DNA from: CATQHL01 sp965204655
GTDB taxonomy: Bacteria > Actinomycetota > Acidimicrobiia > Acidimicrobiales > CATQHL01
Assembly (NCBI GenBank): GCA_965204655.1
Contig: OZ241998.1
Coordinates: forward strand, 248,001 to 312,000
Direction of reading: 5' to 3'
DNA length: 64,000 bases
The notes under the pieces were generated by a model. It was not told where the DNA came from and searched no databases. It saw nothing but the letters and a program-made list of their open reading frames with translations. Numbering within the stretch: the first letter of the stretch is position 1; every line of letters starts with the position of its first letter. Of the stretch, positions 17,414 to 26,565 are shown in pieces. Both the position numbers and the translations under genes were made by a program.

Positions 17414-18855
17414 CCCCTTCGGCGATGAACTCGTCTGCGGAGACCCCGTCGCTTCAGAATCTGCTCGTTGACTTCTCAGGGGCGCTGCGGCGGGTCGGTC
17501 TTCCGGTCAGCCTCACCGAGCGCATAGACGCCGTGGAAGCCGTTCGCTGTGTGGATCTCACCGACAGGGATGCGCTGAAGTCAGCCCTGGGAGCCGTCTT
17601 GGTCAAGAACCGATCCCACTACCCGGCGTTTGAGACCCTTTTTGACGTTTATTTTTCGCTTAGAGGCGTTGAGTACGAGAGCGCTGACGGCGCTTGGCCG
17701 GATGAGTTCGACCCTGCCTACATCCTGGATCCTGACGATCCGCCGGAATCGCAAGGTGAGTCCCTCAGCGAGGAGGAACTGGCCCGGATGCTGATGGCAG
17801 CCTTGGCCGAGGGCAGCGCCGGAGGCCTAGCCGCAGTCGCTAGGCGGGCGGTGCAGCGCTACGCCGGCATGGAACCGGGCCGACCAGTGGGCGGCACTTA
17901 CTACCTCTACCGAACTCTCCGCCACCTTCACTTAGAGGAACTCGTCGACCGCCTCGTCGAAGAGTTGGGGGAGGCTGACCCGCTGGAGAGGAGGCTGAGG
18001 CGGGTCGAACTTCAGGATCGGATCGACCGCCTGAGCGCTGAGGTGGAAGCCGAGATACGCCGCCGACTAGTGGCCGACCGAGGGCATGAAACCATGTCTT
18101 CAATGCTCAGCCGTCCGCTGCCTGAAGACGTGGAGTTCATGCACGCCAGCGGCGGGGAACTCGAGCAAATCCGGCGGGCGGTGACGCCGCTGACACGCAA
18201 GCTTGCAGCCAAGCTCGCTCGGAAACGCAAGAGCCGCAGCCGCGGGGCGCTGGACTATCGAAGGACTTTCCGCGATTCTTTGAGCAGCGGGGGGGTGCCG
18301 GTTGAGCCCAAGTTCCGCCGCGCTCGGCCGTCCAAGCCAGAGATGGTGATTATCGCGGACGTCAGCGGGTCGGTGGCTGCCTTCGCCCGTTTCACCTTGC
18401 ACCTCATGTACGCCGTGAACAGTCACTTCTCCAAGGTGCGTTCCTTCGTGTTCATTGACGGACTTGACGAGGTGTCTCACCTCTTTGAGCGCAGCGAGGA
18501 GGTGTCCGAAGCCATCCGCCGGATCAACACGGAGGCAGACGTGGTGTGGCTGGACGGACACTCCGACTACGGACACGCCCTGGGTGTCTTCTGGGAAAAG
18601 TACGAAGGGGCCGTAGGCCCCAGAACCTCCGTGCTTGTTCTAGGCGACGCCCGCAGCAACTATCACGCTTCGGGTGCGTGGGTCTTGGAAAAACTGAAAG
18701 GCAAGGCGCGTCGAGTGTTCTGGCTGAACCCCGAACCGCGTTCTTACTGGGACACGGGGGATTCGGTAATGCGGGAGTACCTGCCTCACTGCGACGGGGT
18801 ACACGAGGTACGGACGCTCCGTCAACTAGAGCGCTTCGTGGAGCGGACGTTCTGA
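17410..18855 (+). CDS. VWA domain-containing CoxE-like protein
   Basis: 481-residue partner of the MoxR ATPase. The N-terminal half is helical and acidic. The C-terminal half is a von Willebrand A domain with the MIDAS motif DVSGS (near residue 317) and DGHSDYGHAL/GDARSNYH as later metal-ion loop elements. CoxE/YehP-like proteins of this type work with MoxR ATPases. The ATGA overlap with the ATPase supports a stoichiometric complex. No substrate enzyme, such as a CO dehydrogenase, is visible nearby. Confidence 0.85.
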   Translation: MTPSAMNSSAETPSLQNLLVDFSGALRRVGLPVSLTERIDAVEAVRCVDLTDRDALKSALGAVLVKNRSHYPAFETLFDVYFSLRGVEYESADGAWPDEFDPAYILDPDDPPESQGESLSEEELARMLMAALAEGSAGGLAAVARRAVQRYAGMEPGRPVGGTYYLYRTLRHLHLEELVDRLVEELGEADPLERRLRRVELQDRIDRLSAEVEAEIRRRLVADRGHETMSSMLSRPLPEDVEFMHASGGELEQIRRAVTPLTRKLAAKLARKRKSRSRGALDYRRTFRDSLSSGGVPVEPKFRRARPSKPEMVIIADVSGSVAAFARFTLHLMYAVNSHFSKVRSFVFIDGLDEVSHLFERSEEVSEAIRRINTEADVVWLDGHSDYGHALGVFWEKYEGAVGPRTSVLVLGDARSNYHASGAWVLEKLKGKARRVFWLNPEPRSYWDTGDSVMREYLPHCDGVHEVRTLRQLERFVERTF

Positions 18856-18923
18856 GCGGCTGAGCGTCCTGTTCGGGGATGGGCTCAGGCGACTCCCAAA
18901 ACACTTTTCCTAAACTGCTTTGA

Positions 18924-18995
18924 ATGCCAGCAAGCCCCGAAGCGCATCCCAGCGCCCGACTGATCATCGCCGGCAAACTCGACCTTGACGCCTAG
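18924..18995 (+). CDS. Possible 23-residue leader ORF upstream of polA
   Basis: ATG at 18924 reads 23 codons (MPASPEAHPSARLIIAGKLD, then LDA) to a TAG at 18993. A TAAACT hexamer (18911-18916) lies seven bases before the ATG, the same arrangement as other candidate leaderless starts in this window. It ends 27 bases before polA. It may be a leader peptide, or just the 5' part of the polA transcript; homology cannot be judged at this size. Confidence 0.3.
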   Translation: MPASPEAHPSARLIIAGKLDLDA

Positions 18996-19022
18996 CGGAC
19001 TTCAGGAAAGAGGCCAGGACGC

Positions 19023-21737
19023 TTGACAGATCTACTTTTAATAGACGGCCACTCCTTGGCGTATCGCGCCTTCTACGCAGTTCCCGAGGAAATGTCCACT
19101 TCCTCGGGTCAGGTCACCAACGCCGTTTATGGCTTCACGAGCATGCTCATCAACCTGCTGCGTGATCACGAGCCCGGATTAATGGCCGTGGCCTTCGACC
19201 TTCCTGGCCGGACGTTCCGCCACGAACTCGACGGGGAGTACAAAGCCACCCGAACCAAGCCCCCGAGCGTGTTCATTTCCCAACTGGGCCTGATCAAGGA
19301 GGTGCTCTCAGCTCTAGGAGTGCGGATTCTGGAGGTCGAAGGCGTGGAGGCCGACGACATCCTGGCAACCCTGTCGGCGCAGGCGAGAGACCGCGAGCGC
19401 AAGACGGTCATCGTCACCGGAGACCGCGACGTTTTTCAGTTGGTGGAGGATCCTTTTGTCTCTGTTCTCTTCACCCGTCAGGGCGTTTCCAACCAGGTGC
19501 TCTACGACGAGGCGGGCATCTTTGAGCGCACCGGCGTGCGTCCTGCTGACTACGTGCAGTACGCCGCCTTGCGGGGTGATGCATCCGACAACCTCCCGGG
19601 CGTCCGGGGGGTGGGGGTGAAGACCGCAGCCCTGCTCGTGAACGAATTCGACGGCGTAGAGGGCATCTACGCTGATCTCAATGCGCACCCTTCCGGGCGC
19701 AGCAAGAATCTTGCGGAAGCCGAGGAGAGGGTGCGCCTCAATCTGCAGATGATGACGCTGCGTCGCGACGTGGAACTTCCGGTTTCCGTTGACGACCTCG
19801 CCTTTGAGTACGACGGGGGTGAACTGACCAGGCTCTTTGAGTTCCTGGAGTTCAACAAAATCCTGCTTTCACTGAGCGAGGTGCTGGACTTAGGGTCGGT
19901 TTCCGTCCCGGTTTCTCAGCCCTTGAGCCCAGTTCTGCGGCGTCCATCCGGGGCGGACGACGCCGCAGAAGTGATAAGGGATATCGCCCGCCTCAAACAG
20001 CCAGCGGCGGTCAGCATTGCTCGGGGTGACTCTGCGGATAACGCTTCGGTGATCGGTCTGGCCTTTGCCGGAGCATCCGAGGAGGAGGTGATGTGGCTGT
20101 CCGCTAAGTATCTCAGCGACGACGGCGTGCTGGAGGCTCTCAGGGATTTGGTCAAGGAGGACGGGGTTCCTTTGGTGGCGCACGATTCCAAGGACATAAT
20201 GCGCTTCTTGTTGCTCCGGGAGGTGGACGTCAAGAGCTTGAGTATGGACACCGCCATCGCCGCCTATCTGCTCAACCCGACGGGTCGGCGGCCTCTTGTA
20301 GGGGAACTGCTGGAACGCCACACGGAATTCCACCTTGTTTCGGAATTGGAGGGTGAGGAGAACGCAGACGACGCGGGGGAGCAACTCTCTTTGGGGGGAA
20401 TGGGGTCTTCGGAAGAGGAGAGCCGTCGCGAGCAGCAGGCCGCCGCCGAAGCCTTGGCAGTTGCTCGTCTAGAGGCACCTATGCGGACGGCGCTCGCCAA
20501 GGCCGGGCAAGAGAGGTTGCACGACGATATTGAGACGCCCCTGGTTCGGGTGCTGGCGCGCATGGAGCATCGGGGGATCGGCGTTGACCTAGAGGGTTTG
20601 CGCGATCTCACCAAGAGTCTGGAAAAGAGGGTAGAGGAACTCCGCAAGCAGATCCTGGCCGAGGCTGGGGTGGAGAATCTGAACCTCGACTCTCCGAAGC
20701 AGTTAGGCAGGCTCCTGTTCAACGAACTGGGTTTGATTCCCCGGAAGAAGACCAAGACAGGGGCGTTTTCTACGGCGGCCCGCGAGCTGGAGAAGTTGCG
20801 CGGCAAGCACCAGGTGGTGAATCTCCTTCTGGACTACCGAGAGGTCAGCAAACTCTGTTCTACCTACGGGCATGGTCTGCAGAAAGAGGTGGATCCTGGC
20901 ACAGGGCGAATCCACGCCACCTTCAACCAGACGGTGGCGCGCACCGGGAGGCTCAGTTCGGACGCTCCCAACCTGCACAACATCCCGGTTCGCACCGAGA
21001 CAGGAAAGGCTTTCCGCAGCGTCTTCGTGGCAGAGGAGGGCAACGCACTGCTAGTGGCTGACTACAACCAGATTGAGTTGCGCTGCATCGCCCACCTGTC
21101 CGAAGACGAGGGTCTGCTTGAAGCCTTCAAGGCCGGAGAGGACATTCACCGCTCCACCGCAGCACGGGTTTTCGGTGTGGAGGAGGAAGCAGTCACCTTT
21201 GAGCAACGCAACGTAGCCAAGATGGTTGCTTACGGACTCTCCTACGGCATGGAGTCCTACGGTCTGTCTGAAAGGCTGCACATTTCCACCGAGGAGGCGC
21301 AGGAGATACTTGACGCCTACTTTGATGCGTTCCCGGGCGTCATGAGTTACATGCACCGCTCGGTGGTTGAAGCCCGGGATCGGGGATACACGGAGACCCT
21401 TTTCGGGCGCAGAAGGCCGATACCCGAACTGCGTTCCGAGAACGTCCGCATACGTCAGGCTGCCGAGCGTCAGGCCATGAACGCGGGAATTCAGGGGTTG
21501 GCGGCCGACATCTTTAAGGCGGCCCTGGTGAACCTAGACCATTCCCTTGAGAACGAAGGGTTGGCTAGCCAGATCATTCTTCAAGTGCACGATGAGGTAA
21601 TCCTTGAGGTGCCAACCTCCGAACTGGAGGCGGCTGGCTCACTGGTGGAAAAGGAGATGTCCGGAGCCTGTGAACTGAAGGTGCCTCTCGCCGTGGACAT
21701 GAAGTCCGGGCGAACTTGGCTGGATGCCAAGAATTGA
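19023..21737 (+). CDS. polA: DNA polymerase I
   Basis: 904-residue DNA polymerase I for gap filling and repair. The 5'-3' exonuclease domain spans about 1-290 (LLIDGHSLAYRAFYA, EADDILATL, TGDRDVFQLV). A 3'-5' exonuclease-like domain (about 310-480) lacks the DxE metal motif, so proofreading is probably absent. The polymerase domain has motif A ADYNQIELR near 680, motif B RNVAKMVAYGLSYG near 728 and motif C QVHDEV near 854. Motif B has Tyr where E. coli has Phe762, as in mycobacterial and T7-type enzymes. The start is a TTG (MTDLLLIDGHS); a CAGGA element lies about 5-9 bases upstream. Confidence 0.95.
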   Translation: MTDLLLIDGHSLAYRAFYAVPEEMSTSSGQVTNAVYGFTSMLINLLRDHEPGLMAVAFDLPGRTFRHELDGEYKATRTKPPSVFISQLGLIKEVLSALGVRILEVEGVEADDILATLSAQARDRERKTVIVTGDRDVFQLVEDPFVSVLFTRQGVSNQVLYDEAGIFERTGVRPADYVQYAALRGDASDNLPGVRGVGVKTAALLVNEFDGVEGIYADLNAHPSGRSKNLAEAEERVRLNLQMMTLRRDVELPVSVDDLAFEYDGGELTRLFEFLEFNKILLSLSEVLDLGSVSVPVSQPLSPVLRRPSGADDAAEVIRDIARLKQPAAVSIARGDSADNASVIGLAFAGASEEEVMWLSAKYLSDDGVLEALRDLVKEDGVPLVAHDSKDIMRFLLLREVDVKSLSMDTAIAAYLLNPTGRRPLVGELLERHTEFHLVSELEGEENADDAGEQLSLGGMGSSEEESRREQQAAAEALAVARLEAPMRTALAKAGQERLHDDIETPLVRVLARMEHRGIGVDLEGLRDLTKSLEKRVEELRKQILAEAGVENLNLDSPKQLGRLLFNELGLIPRKKTKTGAFSTAARELEKLRGKHQVVNLLLDYREVSKLCSTYGHGLQKEVDPGTGRIHATFNQTVARTGRLSSDAPNLHNIPVRTETGKAFRSVFVAEEGNALLVADYNQIELRCIAHLSEDEGLLEAFKAGEDIHRSTAARVFGVEEEAVTFEQRNVAKMVAYGLSYGMESYGLSERLHISTEEAQEILDAYFDAFPGVMSYMHRSVVEARDRGYTETLFGRRRPIPELRSENVRIRQAAERQAMNAGIQGLAADIFKAALVNLDHSLENEGLASQIILQVHDEVILEVPTSELEAAGSLVEKEMSGACELKVPLAVDMKSGRTWLDAKN

Positions 21738-21768
21738 GCTTACTATATTTGTACTGATATAAAATATA

Positions 21769-21797
21769 TTGATAATACTTTAAATACTATATAATAA
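21769..21797 (+). promoter_or_regulatory. Promoter candidate of the comEA-comEC operon in an AT-rich tract
   Basis: TTGATA (21769-21774) is followed by TATAAT (21790-21795, spacer 15) or TAATAA (21792-21797, spacer 17). Both lie in a roughly 65-base, almost purely A/T stretch (about 21735-21800) just after polA. The richness upstream of the -35 could act as an UP element. Only this stretch and the ones near 32,400 and 35,640-36,010 are so AT-rich. Confidence 0.5.
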
Positions 21798-21879
21798 GCA
21801 CTGCTTCCCCAAAGTACAAGCGGCCTGTCGTCCCCGAGGTTAAGGCGGCGCGAGCAACCGCAGGAGGAGGCAGAGGACT

Positions 21880-22617
21880 GTGGGGGAGCCCGGAGCAGCG
21901 AGGGGGCCGGAGGGTTTCGAACCTGAGAGCGGAGCCCCCGGACTCGGCGGGGAGTTCGGCAGCAAGGAATGGCTGAGGACTGCTCTGCGCGACCGGGTGC
22001 AGAGCTTGGGGCTCGCTAAGGGTCGTATTCTCGGCGCGTTGGCCGTTCTGGTTGTGCTGGCGGCGGGAGGTTATTTCCTGCTCAGACCGGAGCCTGCACC
22101 CCCCGTCGTGCCCAGGGCGCTGCCGATGCCGCCGCCGGAACTCATTGAGGTTCCAGAGGCTGGCGAAGAGATGGGCGAGGAGATGTTTGTGCACGCCGCC
22201 GGAGCGGTTCGGAATCCTGGCGTGTACCGCTTCGCCGATGAAGCGCGAGTGGTGGATCTCCTGTTCGCGGCAGGAGGGTCGGCGCCCAACGCCGACCTAG
22301 CGAGGGTGAACCTTGCTTCTCTGCTGAACGACGGCTCGCAGGTCTTCTTTCCCTTTGTGGGTGAGGAGCCTCCCCCTCTGGCTGTCGGTGGGGAAACGGC
22401 AGGCGAATCGGAGACGAGCGGCCCTGTTGACATCAATACCGCCGCGGCGGCAGCCCTCCAAAATCTGCCTGGGGTGGGGCCGGTTATCGCCGCAGCCATT
22501 GAGGAGCACCGCGCCAACCACGGCCCTTACGACTCAGTGGACGCTCTGCTGGATGTCACCGGAATCGGTCCTGCCAAATTGGATCAACTCCGCCCGCACG
22601 TAAGCGTCGGACCGTGA
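21880..22617 (+). CDS. comEA: ComEA-like DNA-binding competence protein
   Basis: 245-residue membrane-anchored DNA receptor for transformation. A cytoplasmic Gly/Glu-rich stretch precedes one transmembrane helix (about 48-66, ILGALAVLVVLAAGGYFLL). An SLBB-type domain (FVHAAGAVRNPGVYRF) follows. The C-terminal helix-hairpin-helix DNA-binding pair (VDINTAAAAALQNLPGVG, then TGIGPAKLDQLRPHV) is standard for ComEA. The GTG follows an unusually strong AGGAGGAGG ribosome binding site. comEC starts 34 bases downstream. Confidence 0.92.
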   Translation: MGEPGAARGPEGFEPESGAPGLGGEFGSKEWLRTALRDRVQSLGLAKGRILGALAVLVVLAAGGYFLLRPEPAPPVVPRALPMPPPELIEVPEAGEEMGEEMFVHAAGAVRNPGVYRFADEARVVDLLFAAGGSAPNADLARVNLASLLNDGSQVFFPFVGEEPPPLAVGGETAGESETSGPVDINTAAAAALQNLPGVGPVIAAAIEEHRANHGPYDSVDALLDVTGIGPAKLDQLRPHVSVGP

Positions 22618-22651
22618 GCGGAGCGGACTAGCCGAACGGAGCGAAGGGGTA

Positions 22652-24493
22652 ATGTCCGACCGCTGGTCGTACGCCATGGCCGTCTGCGCCCTGGCTGGTG
22701 CGTTGATACCGGTAGCCGGCCCTAGATTGGTGGCAGCGGCGTTTCTGCTCCTTGCCCTGCTGCTGCGGCGCCCGCTTCTGTTGTGCGCGGGGGTGGCAGT
22801 TCTGGCCTCTTTTCTCTCGTCTGCTGCCGCGACGGCTGCCGCCCGCGACGTAGAAGCGGGAATCTTTGAAGGCGAACTTCGGCTGGTCAGCGATCCTGAG
22901 TATCTCAATCCGGGCACACGCTTCTTAGCCGATTCGGACGAGGGACGCCTGGAGGTCTGGGGCTGGGGGTCGGCTGGGGGGCGTCTCTCCCGCCGTCTGG
23001 CGGGGGAGAAGGTTCAGGTCGCCGGACGCCTTTCTGAACTGCCCGAGGGCCGCGACTGGCTGCGCAGGGAGGGCGTGATCGGACGCCTGAGCGTGGAGAG
23101 TGTGCTTGGGTTTTCCGGGCCGCCTCCTCACTACGGCATCGCCAACAAGATACGGGCCACCCTTGAGCGAGGAGCGGAATCCATGAGCCGAGATGACCGG
23201 GCGCTCTTTACGGGCATGGTCTACGGAGACGACCGCGCCCAATCTCCGGTTACCGCCGACGACTTCCGGGCGGCGGGTCTGACGCATCTGCTGGCGGTGT
23301 CCGGGCAGAACGTGGCTTTCGTGCTCTTGCTCTGCCGTCCGCTGCTCTGCCGGCTGGGGTTGCGGGTGCGCTGGGTGATCGTGCTGGGCGTGCTGCTGCT
23401 TTTTGCCACAGTCACGCGCTTTGAGCCGTCAGTGATGCGCGCCACAGCGATGGCCGCCCTGGCAGCCACTGCGGGCATGCTGGGACGGGAGTCGACTGGC
23501 CGGAGAAACCTGGCTCTGGCGGTAACCGCACTGGTATTGCTGGACCCGCTGCTGGTGCACTCCCTGGCGTTCCGGCTCTCGGTGGCGGCTTCTCTGGGCA
23601 TCCTGTTCTGGAGCAGCAGGATGGCAGACGGAGTGCCCGGCCCTCGGCTTCTGGCGTCCGCCCTGGCGGTGACGGTGGCGGCGCAACTTGCCGTCTCCCC
23701 GCTTCTCATAGCTACTTTCGGCGGAGTTCCGGTGGCTGCGCTTCCCGCTAACCTGCTGGCTGCTCCGGCGGCTGCCCCTGTGATGCTCTGGGGGATCACA
23801 GGCGGGTTCTTGGCCGGCCTGGTGGGCGGGCCTGTTGCGGGAGTGCTGCACTGGCCCACGCGGGCTCTCGTCTGGTGGGTGAGCAGCGTGGCAGAGGCCA
23901 TGACGCAGTTGCAGATGGGGGAGTTGGGGGCGGTCCACGTCGCCGTCCTGGGGCTGACGCTGGGTTCAGTGGTCATGATCCTGCGCCGCCGTTTACTCGT
24001 GGTCTCCGCTTGGGCGTTGGTTGCGGTTGTGCTGCTCCTCCCCGCAGTTGCGCAACGCACCTCGCCGCCCGATCTTCAGACGGAGGTGGGATGGGAGTCC
24101 ACGCTTTGGAGCAGCGACGGGGCGGCCGTCCTGCTCTTAGGATCGAGCGAGAACTCTGAACGGCTTCTGGGGGACGTCCGGGCGGCGGGGGTTCGCCGGG
24201 TAGATCTGATAGCCGCCCGCTCAGGGGGCGTGAAGTCGGCTCGCGTGGCAGCCGACCTCAAGGAGAGACACCACAAGGCAGTGGTGTGGGCTCCCGTTGA
24301 CAACAAAATCCCCTTTTCAGTCGTCCCGCCCGACGGCAGCCTGGTAGACGTAGGCAACCTGGAGGTATACGTTGCTGAAAACGAGCCGCGCCTGGAGGTT
24401 CTGGTAAGCAGCCGGGGAAGCCCCCAGAGCCGCTCTGCTACTGGAAAAGAGCAGGTTACGGGGCTGTCAGCAGATCCGAGCGGATGGGGCTAG
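22652..24493 (+). CDS. comEC: ComEC/Rec2-family DNA uptake channel protein
   Basis: 613-residue polytopic protein for single-strand DNA entry. The competence domain is recognised by GMVYGDDRAQ and LTHLLAVSGQNVAFVLLL, followed by many hydrophobic helices to about residue 450. After the membrane part only about 130 residues remain. They look like a degenerate metallo-beta-lactamase-like domain: the metal-binding HxHxDH motif of full-length ComEC is absent. The nuclease-like activity proposed for that domain is therefore probably missing or supplied elsewhere. Confidence 0.88.
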   Translation: MSDRWSYAMAVCALAGALIPVAGPRLVAAAFLLLALLLRRPLLLCAGVAVLASFLSSAAATAAARDVEAGIFEGELRLVSDPEYLNPGTRFLADSDEGRLEVWGWGSAGGRLSRRLAGEKVQVAGRLSELPEGRDWLRREGVIGRLSVESVLGFSGPPPHYGIANKIRATLERGAESMSRDDRALFTGMVYGDDRAQSPVTADDFRAAGLTHLLAVSGQNVAFVLLLCRPLLCRLGLRVRWVIVLGVLLLFATVTRFEPSVMRATAMAALAATAGMLGRESTGRRNLALAVTALVLLDPLLVHSLAFRLSVAASLGILFWSSRMADGVPGPRLLASALAVTVAAQLAVSPLLIATFGGVPVAALPANLLAAPAAAPVMLWGITGGFLAGLVGGPVAGVLHWPTRALVWWVSSVAEAMTQLQMGELGAVHVAVLGLTLGSVVMILRRRLLVVSAWALVAVVLLLPAVAQRTSPPDLQTEVGWESTLWSSDGAAVLLLGSSENSERLLGDVRAAGVRRVDLIAARSGGVKSARVAADLKERHHKAVVWAPVDNKIPFSVVPPDGSLVDVGNLEVYVAENEPRLEVLVSSRGSPQSRSATGKEQVTGLSADPSGWG

Positions 24494-24505
24494 TAGTTTT
24501 GAAAC

Positions 24506-25402
24506 GTGAGAAACATGGTGTTGCGGCTGGGCGAGCGCCGCTACGACCTCTCAGAGAGGTGCTTGGTGATGGGCATCCTGAACCGCACCCCGGATTCCTT
24601 CTACGACGCCGGCGTTTGCTGGGATTTCGACGACTTCCTTCGCAAGGCGGAAGAACTGGTTTCGTCTGAAGCCGACATTCTCGACGTGGGAGGTGTCCGG
24701 GCAGCACCGGGCGAGGAGATCTCAGGCGATGAGGAGGCGTCGAGGGTGCTGCCCGCAATTGAAGCGCTGGTTGAACGCTTTGACGTTCCCCTCTCGGTGG
24801 ACACCTGGAGGGCGTCGGTGGCAGAGGCCGCCTTCGCGGCGGGAGCCATCCTGGGCAATGACATCAGCGGGTTTGCTGACCCCGACTACCTTGAGGTGGC
24901 CGCTTCCGCCGGAGCAAGCGTGGTCGCCTGCCACGTTAGGCTGGCCCCGCGTCTAGCTGACCCCGACCCCAGCTACGGAGACCTGCACGGAGAGGTTCGC
25001 AGCTATCTGCTCGAACGGGCGCTCTGGGCGGAAACCGCAGGGCTGGAGAGGGCGCAGATACTGCTCGACGTCGGGCTCGACCTCGGCAAGACGCCCGAGA
25101 TGTCGGCCGATCTCCTGAGAAAAAGAGAGTGGTGGAAAGAGACGCAATACCCCGTGCTGCTCTCGGCGTCCAACAAGGGGTTCTTGGGCTGGCTCTGCGG
25201 CAGGGAAGTAGGGGATCGGAGAGCTGCGACCACGGCGGCGCACTTTCTGGGGGCGCTGGGAGGTTGTGCTGTGATTCGAGCTCACGACGTCCGCCGGAGT
25301 CGTTACGCGGCGGATATTGCGTGTGCGCTTAAGCGCCGCCGGGCGGAGTTGCTTGACAGCGGAGACGCCGTCGGGGGCTGCGCTTCCGCCGAGCGTCGGT
25401 GA
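24506..25402 (+). CDS. folP2: FolP2-type dihydropteroate synthase homologue
   Basis: 298-residue TIM-barrel protein of the dihydropteroate synthase fold. The substrate loops deviate from true FolP: MGILNRTPDSFYDAG keeps the pterin-site motif, but DVGGVRAAPG replaces DxGGEST(R/S)PG, DVGLDLGKTP replaces DPGIGFGKT, and SASNKGFLG replaces the SRKxFLG motif. These are the features of mycobacterial FolP2 (RTPDSFYD, DVGGVKAGPG, SNKD), which from published work lacks DHPS activity; this is recalled from memory. The start is the GTG at 24506, with TAGTTT six bases upstream and no ribosome binding site, so a leaderless mRNA is likely. Biological function unknown. Confidence 0.82.
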   Translation: MRNMVLRLGERRYDLSERCLVMGILNRTPDSFYDAGVCWDFDDFLRKAEELVSSEADILDVGGVRAAPGEEISGDEEASRVLPAIEALVERFDVPLSVDTWRASVAEAAFAAGAILGNDISGFADPDYLEVAASAGASVVACHVRLAPRLADPDPSYGDLHGEVRSYLLERALWAETAGLERAQILLDVGLDLGKTPEMSADLLRKREWWKETQYPVLLSASNKGFLGWLCGREVGDRRAATTAAHFLGALGGCAVIRAHDVRRSRYAADIACALKRRRAELLDSGDAVGGCASAERR

Positions 25403-25447
25403 CGGCCGCGATGGGCGAGTAGTAAAGGACGACCGGATGAAGTCCTT

Positions 25448-26542
25448 ATGAACTCCGACGCTTCCGGAGTCGGCATCCTGCTCTTGTCAGGGAGCGACCC
25501 TTCGGCGCTCTCGCGCCTCGTGAGCGAAACCCAAAGCGAGTTGTTGGGAAATCAGGACTCGAGCTTGGCAGTGACGCGGTTTTCCCTAGCGGAATACGTC
25601 GCTGAGGGCGCCGCTGCGCCCCTCGGCATAGTCGTGGAGGCGTGCATGACGCCGCCGATGTTTACCCCGTACCGAGTTGTCGTTGTCCGCGAGATGGGAA
25701 TCTGCAAGTCCGCAGACCTGGAACCTCTGCTGGACTACCTGAAGAACCCGATGCCGACCACGAAACTCCTTCTGGTCTGGGAAAAACCGGCCGCCGGCGG
25801 CAGGTCGGAGAGGCTGCCCGCAGCCCTTTCCAAGGCGGTGAAATCCGCCGGCGGGGAATTCCGTGCGGCAGATCCGGCTCAGGGCAATGTGACCGGGAAG
25901 GCGTGGCTCAAGAAGCAGCGCAAACAGGCAAAGGTCGAGCTGGACGATGAAGCCTTCGAGCTCCTCGTGGATCGGCTCGGGGAGGACAGAACTCGCATCT
26001 GGGGAATCCTCGACGCCCTGTACGGGACCTACGGAGAGGGCCCAAAACTGAGCAGTGAGGACGTCGCCCCTTTCATCGGGGAGTTGGGCTCTGGTCCTCC
26101 GTGGGAGCTCACGGACGCCATCTCAAAAGGCGATTACGTAAGGTCACAGGATCGGTTGGAGCGCCTGCTCTCTTCGGGGGGGCGTCACCCGCTGCAGATA
26201 CTTGCGGTACTGCATGGCTACTTTGAACGCATCCTTCGATTAGACGGAGCAGGCGTTCGCAACGAGGCTGACGCCGCGACTCTGCTGCGAAAAAGCGGCG
26301 CAATGAACAAAAGCGGTTCGACGTATCCCGCCAAGATCGCCTTGAATGCAGCTAGACAGCTGGGCGGCTGGAAGATACGCAGGGTGTACGAGTTGTTAGC
26401 CGCCGCCGACTTGGATCTGCGAGGGCGGTCAGGCGCGCCTGCCAGTGTGGTCTTGGAAGTGCTGGTGGCCCGCCTCACCCAACTGCACCCCAAGCAGCAT
26501 TCCGTGGCGCGGGGTCGGACTAGTGGCGCGAGGTCGGACTGA
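25448..26542 (+). CDS. holA: DNA polymerase III delta subunit
   Basis: 364-residue delta subunit of the clamp loader, opening the beta clamp in the replisome. It has the HolA layout: N-terminal AAA+-like domain without Walker A (ILLLSGSDPSALSRLV), a middle region with PYRVVVVREMGI and TKLLLVWEKP, and a C-terminal helical collar domain (PLQILAVLHGYFERILRLDG, then KIALNAARQLGGWKIRRVYELLAAAD). The comEA-comEC-holA-rpsT-lepA neighbourhood is conserved in bacteria and supports the call. Confidence 0.9.
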   Translation: MNSDASGVGILLLSGSDPSALSRLVSETQSELLGNQDSSLAVTRFSLAEYVAEGAAAPLGIVVEACMTPPMFTPYRVVVVREMGICKSADLEPLLDYLKNPMPTTKLLLVWEKPAAGGRSERLPAALSKAVKSAGGEFRAADPAQGNVTGKAWLKKQRKQAKVELDDEAFELLVDRLGEDRTRIWGILDALYGTYGEGPKLSSEDVAPFIGELGSGPPWELTDAISKGDYVRSQDRLERLLSSGGRHPLQILAVLHGYFERILRLDGAGVRNEADAATLLRKSGAMNKSGSTYPAKIALNAARQLGGWKIRRVYELLAAADLDLRGRSGAPASVVLEVLVARLTQLHPKQHSVARGRTSGARSD

Positions 26543-26559
26543 AGGTGAAAAACCTTTTT
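26542..26559 (+). terminator. Short terminator candidate after holA
   Basis: AAGGT-GAAAA-ACCTT followed by further Ts forms a 5-bp stem with a U-rich tail, overlapping the end of the holA stop codon. The stem is short, so activity is uncertain. It also lies just past the rpsT stop on the other strand. Confidence 0.35.
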
Positions 26560-26565
26560 GCCGGG

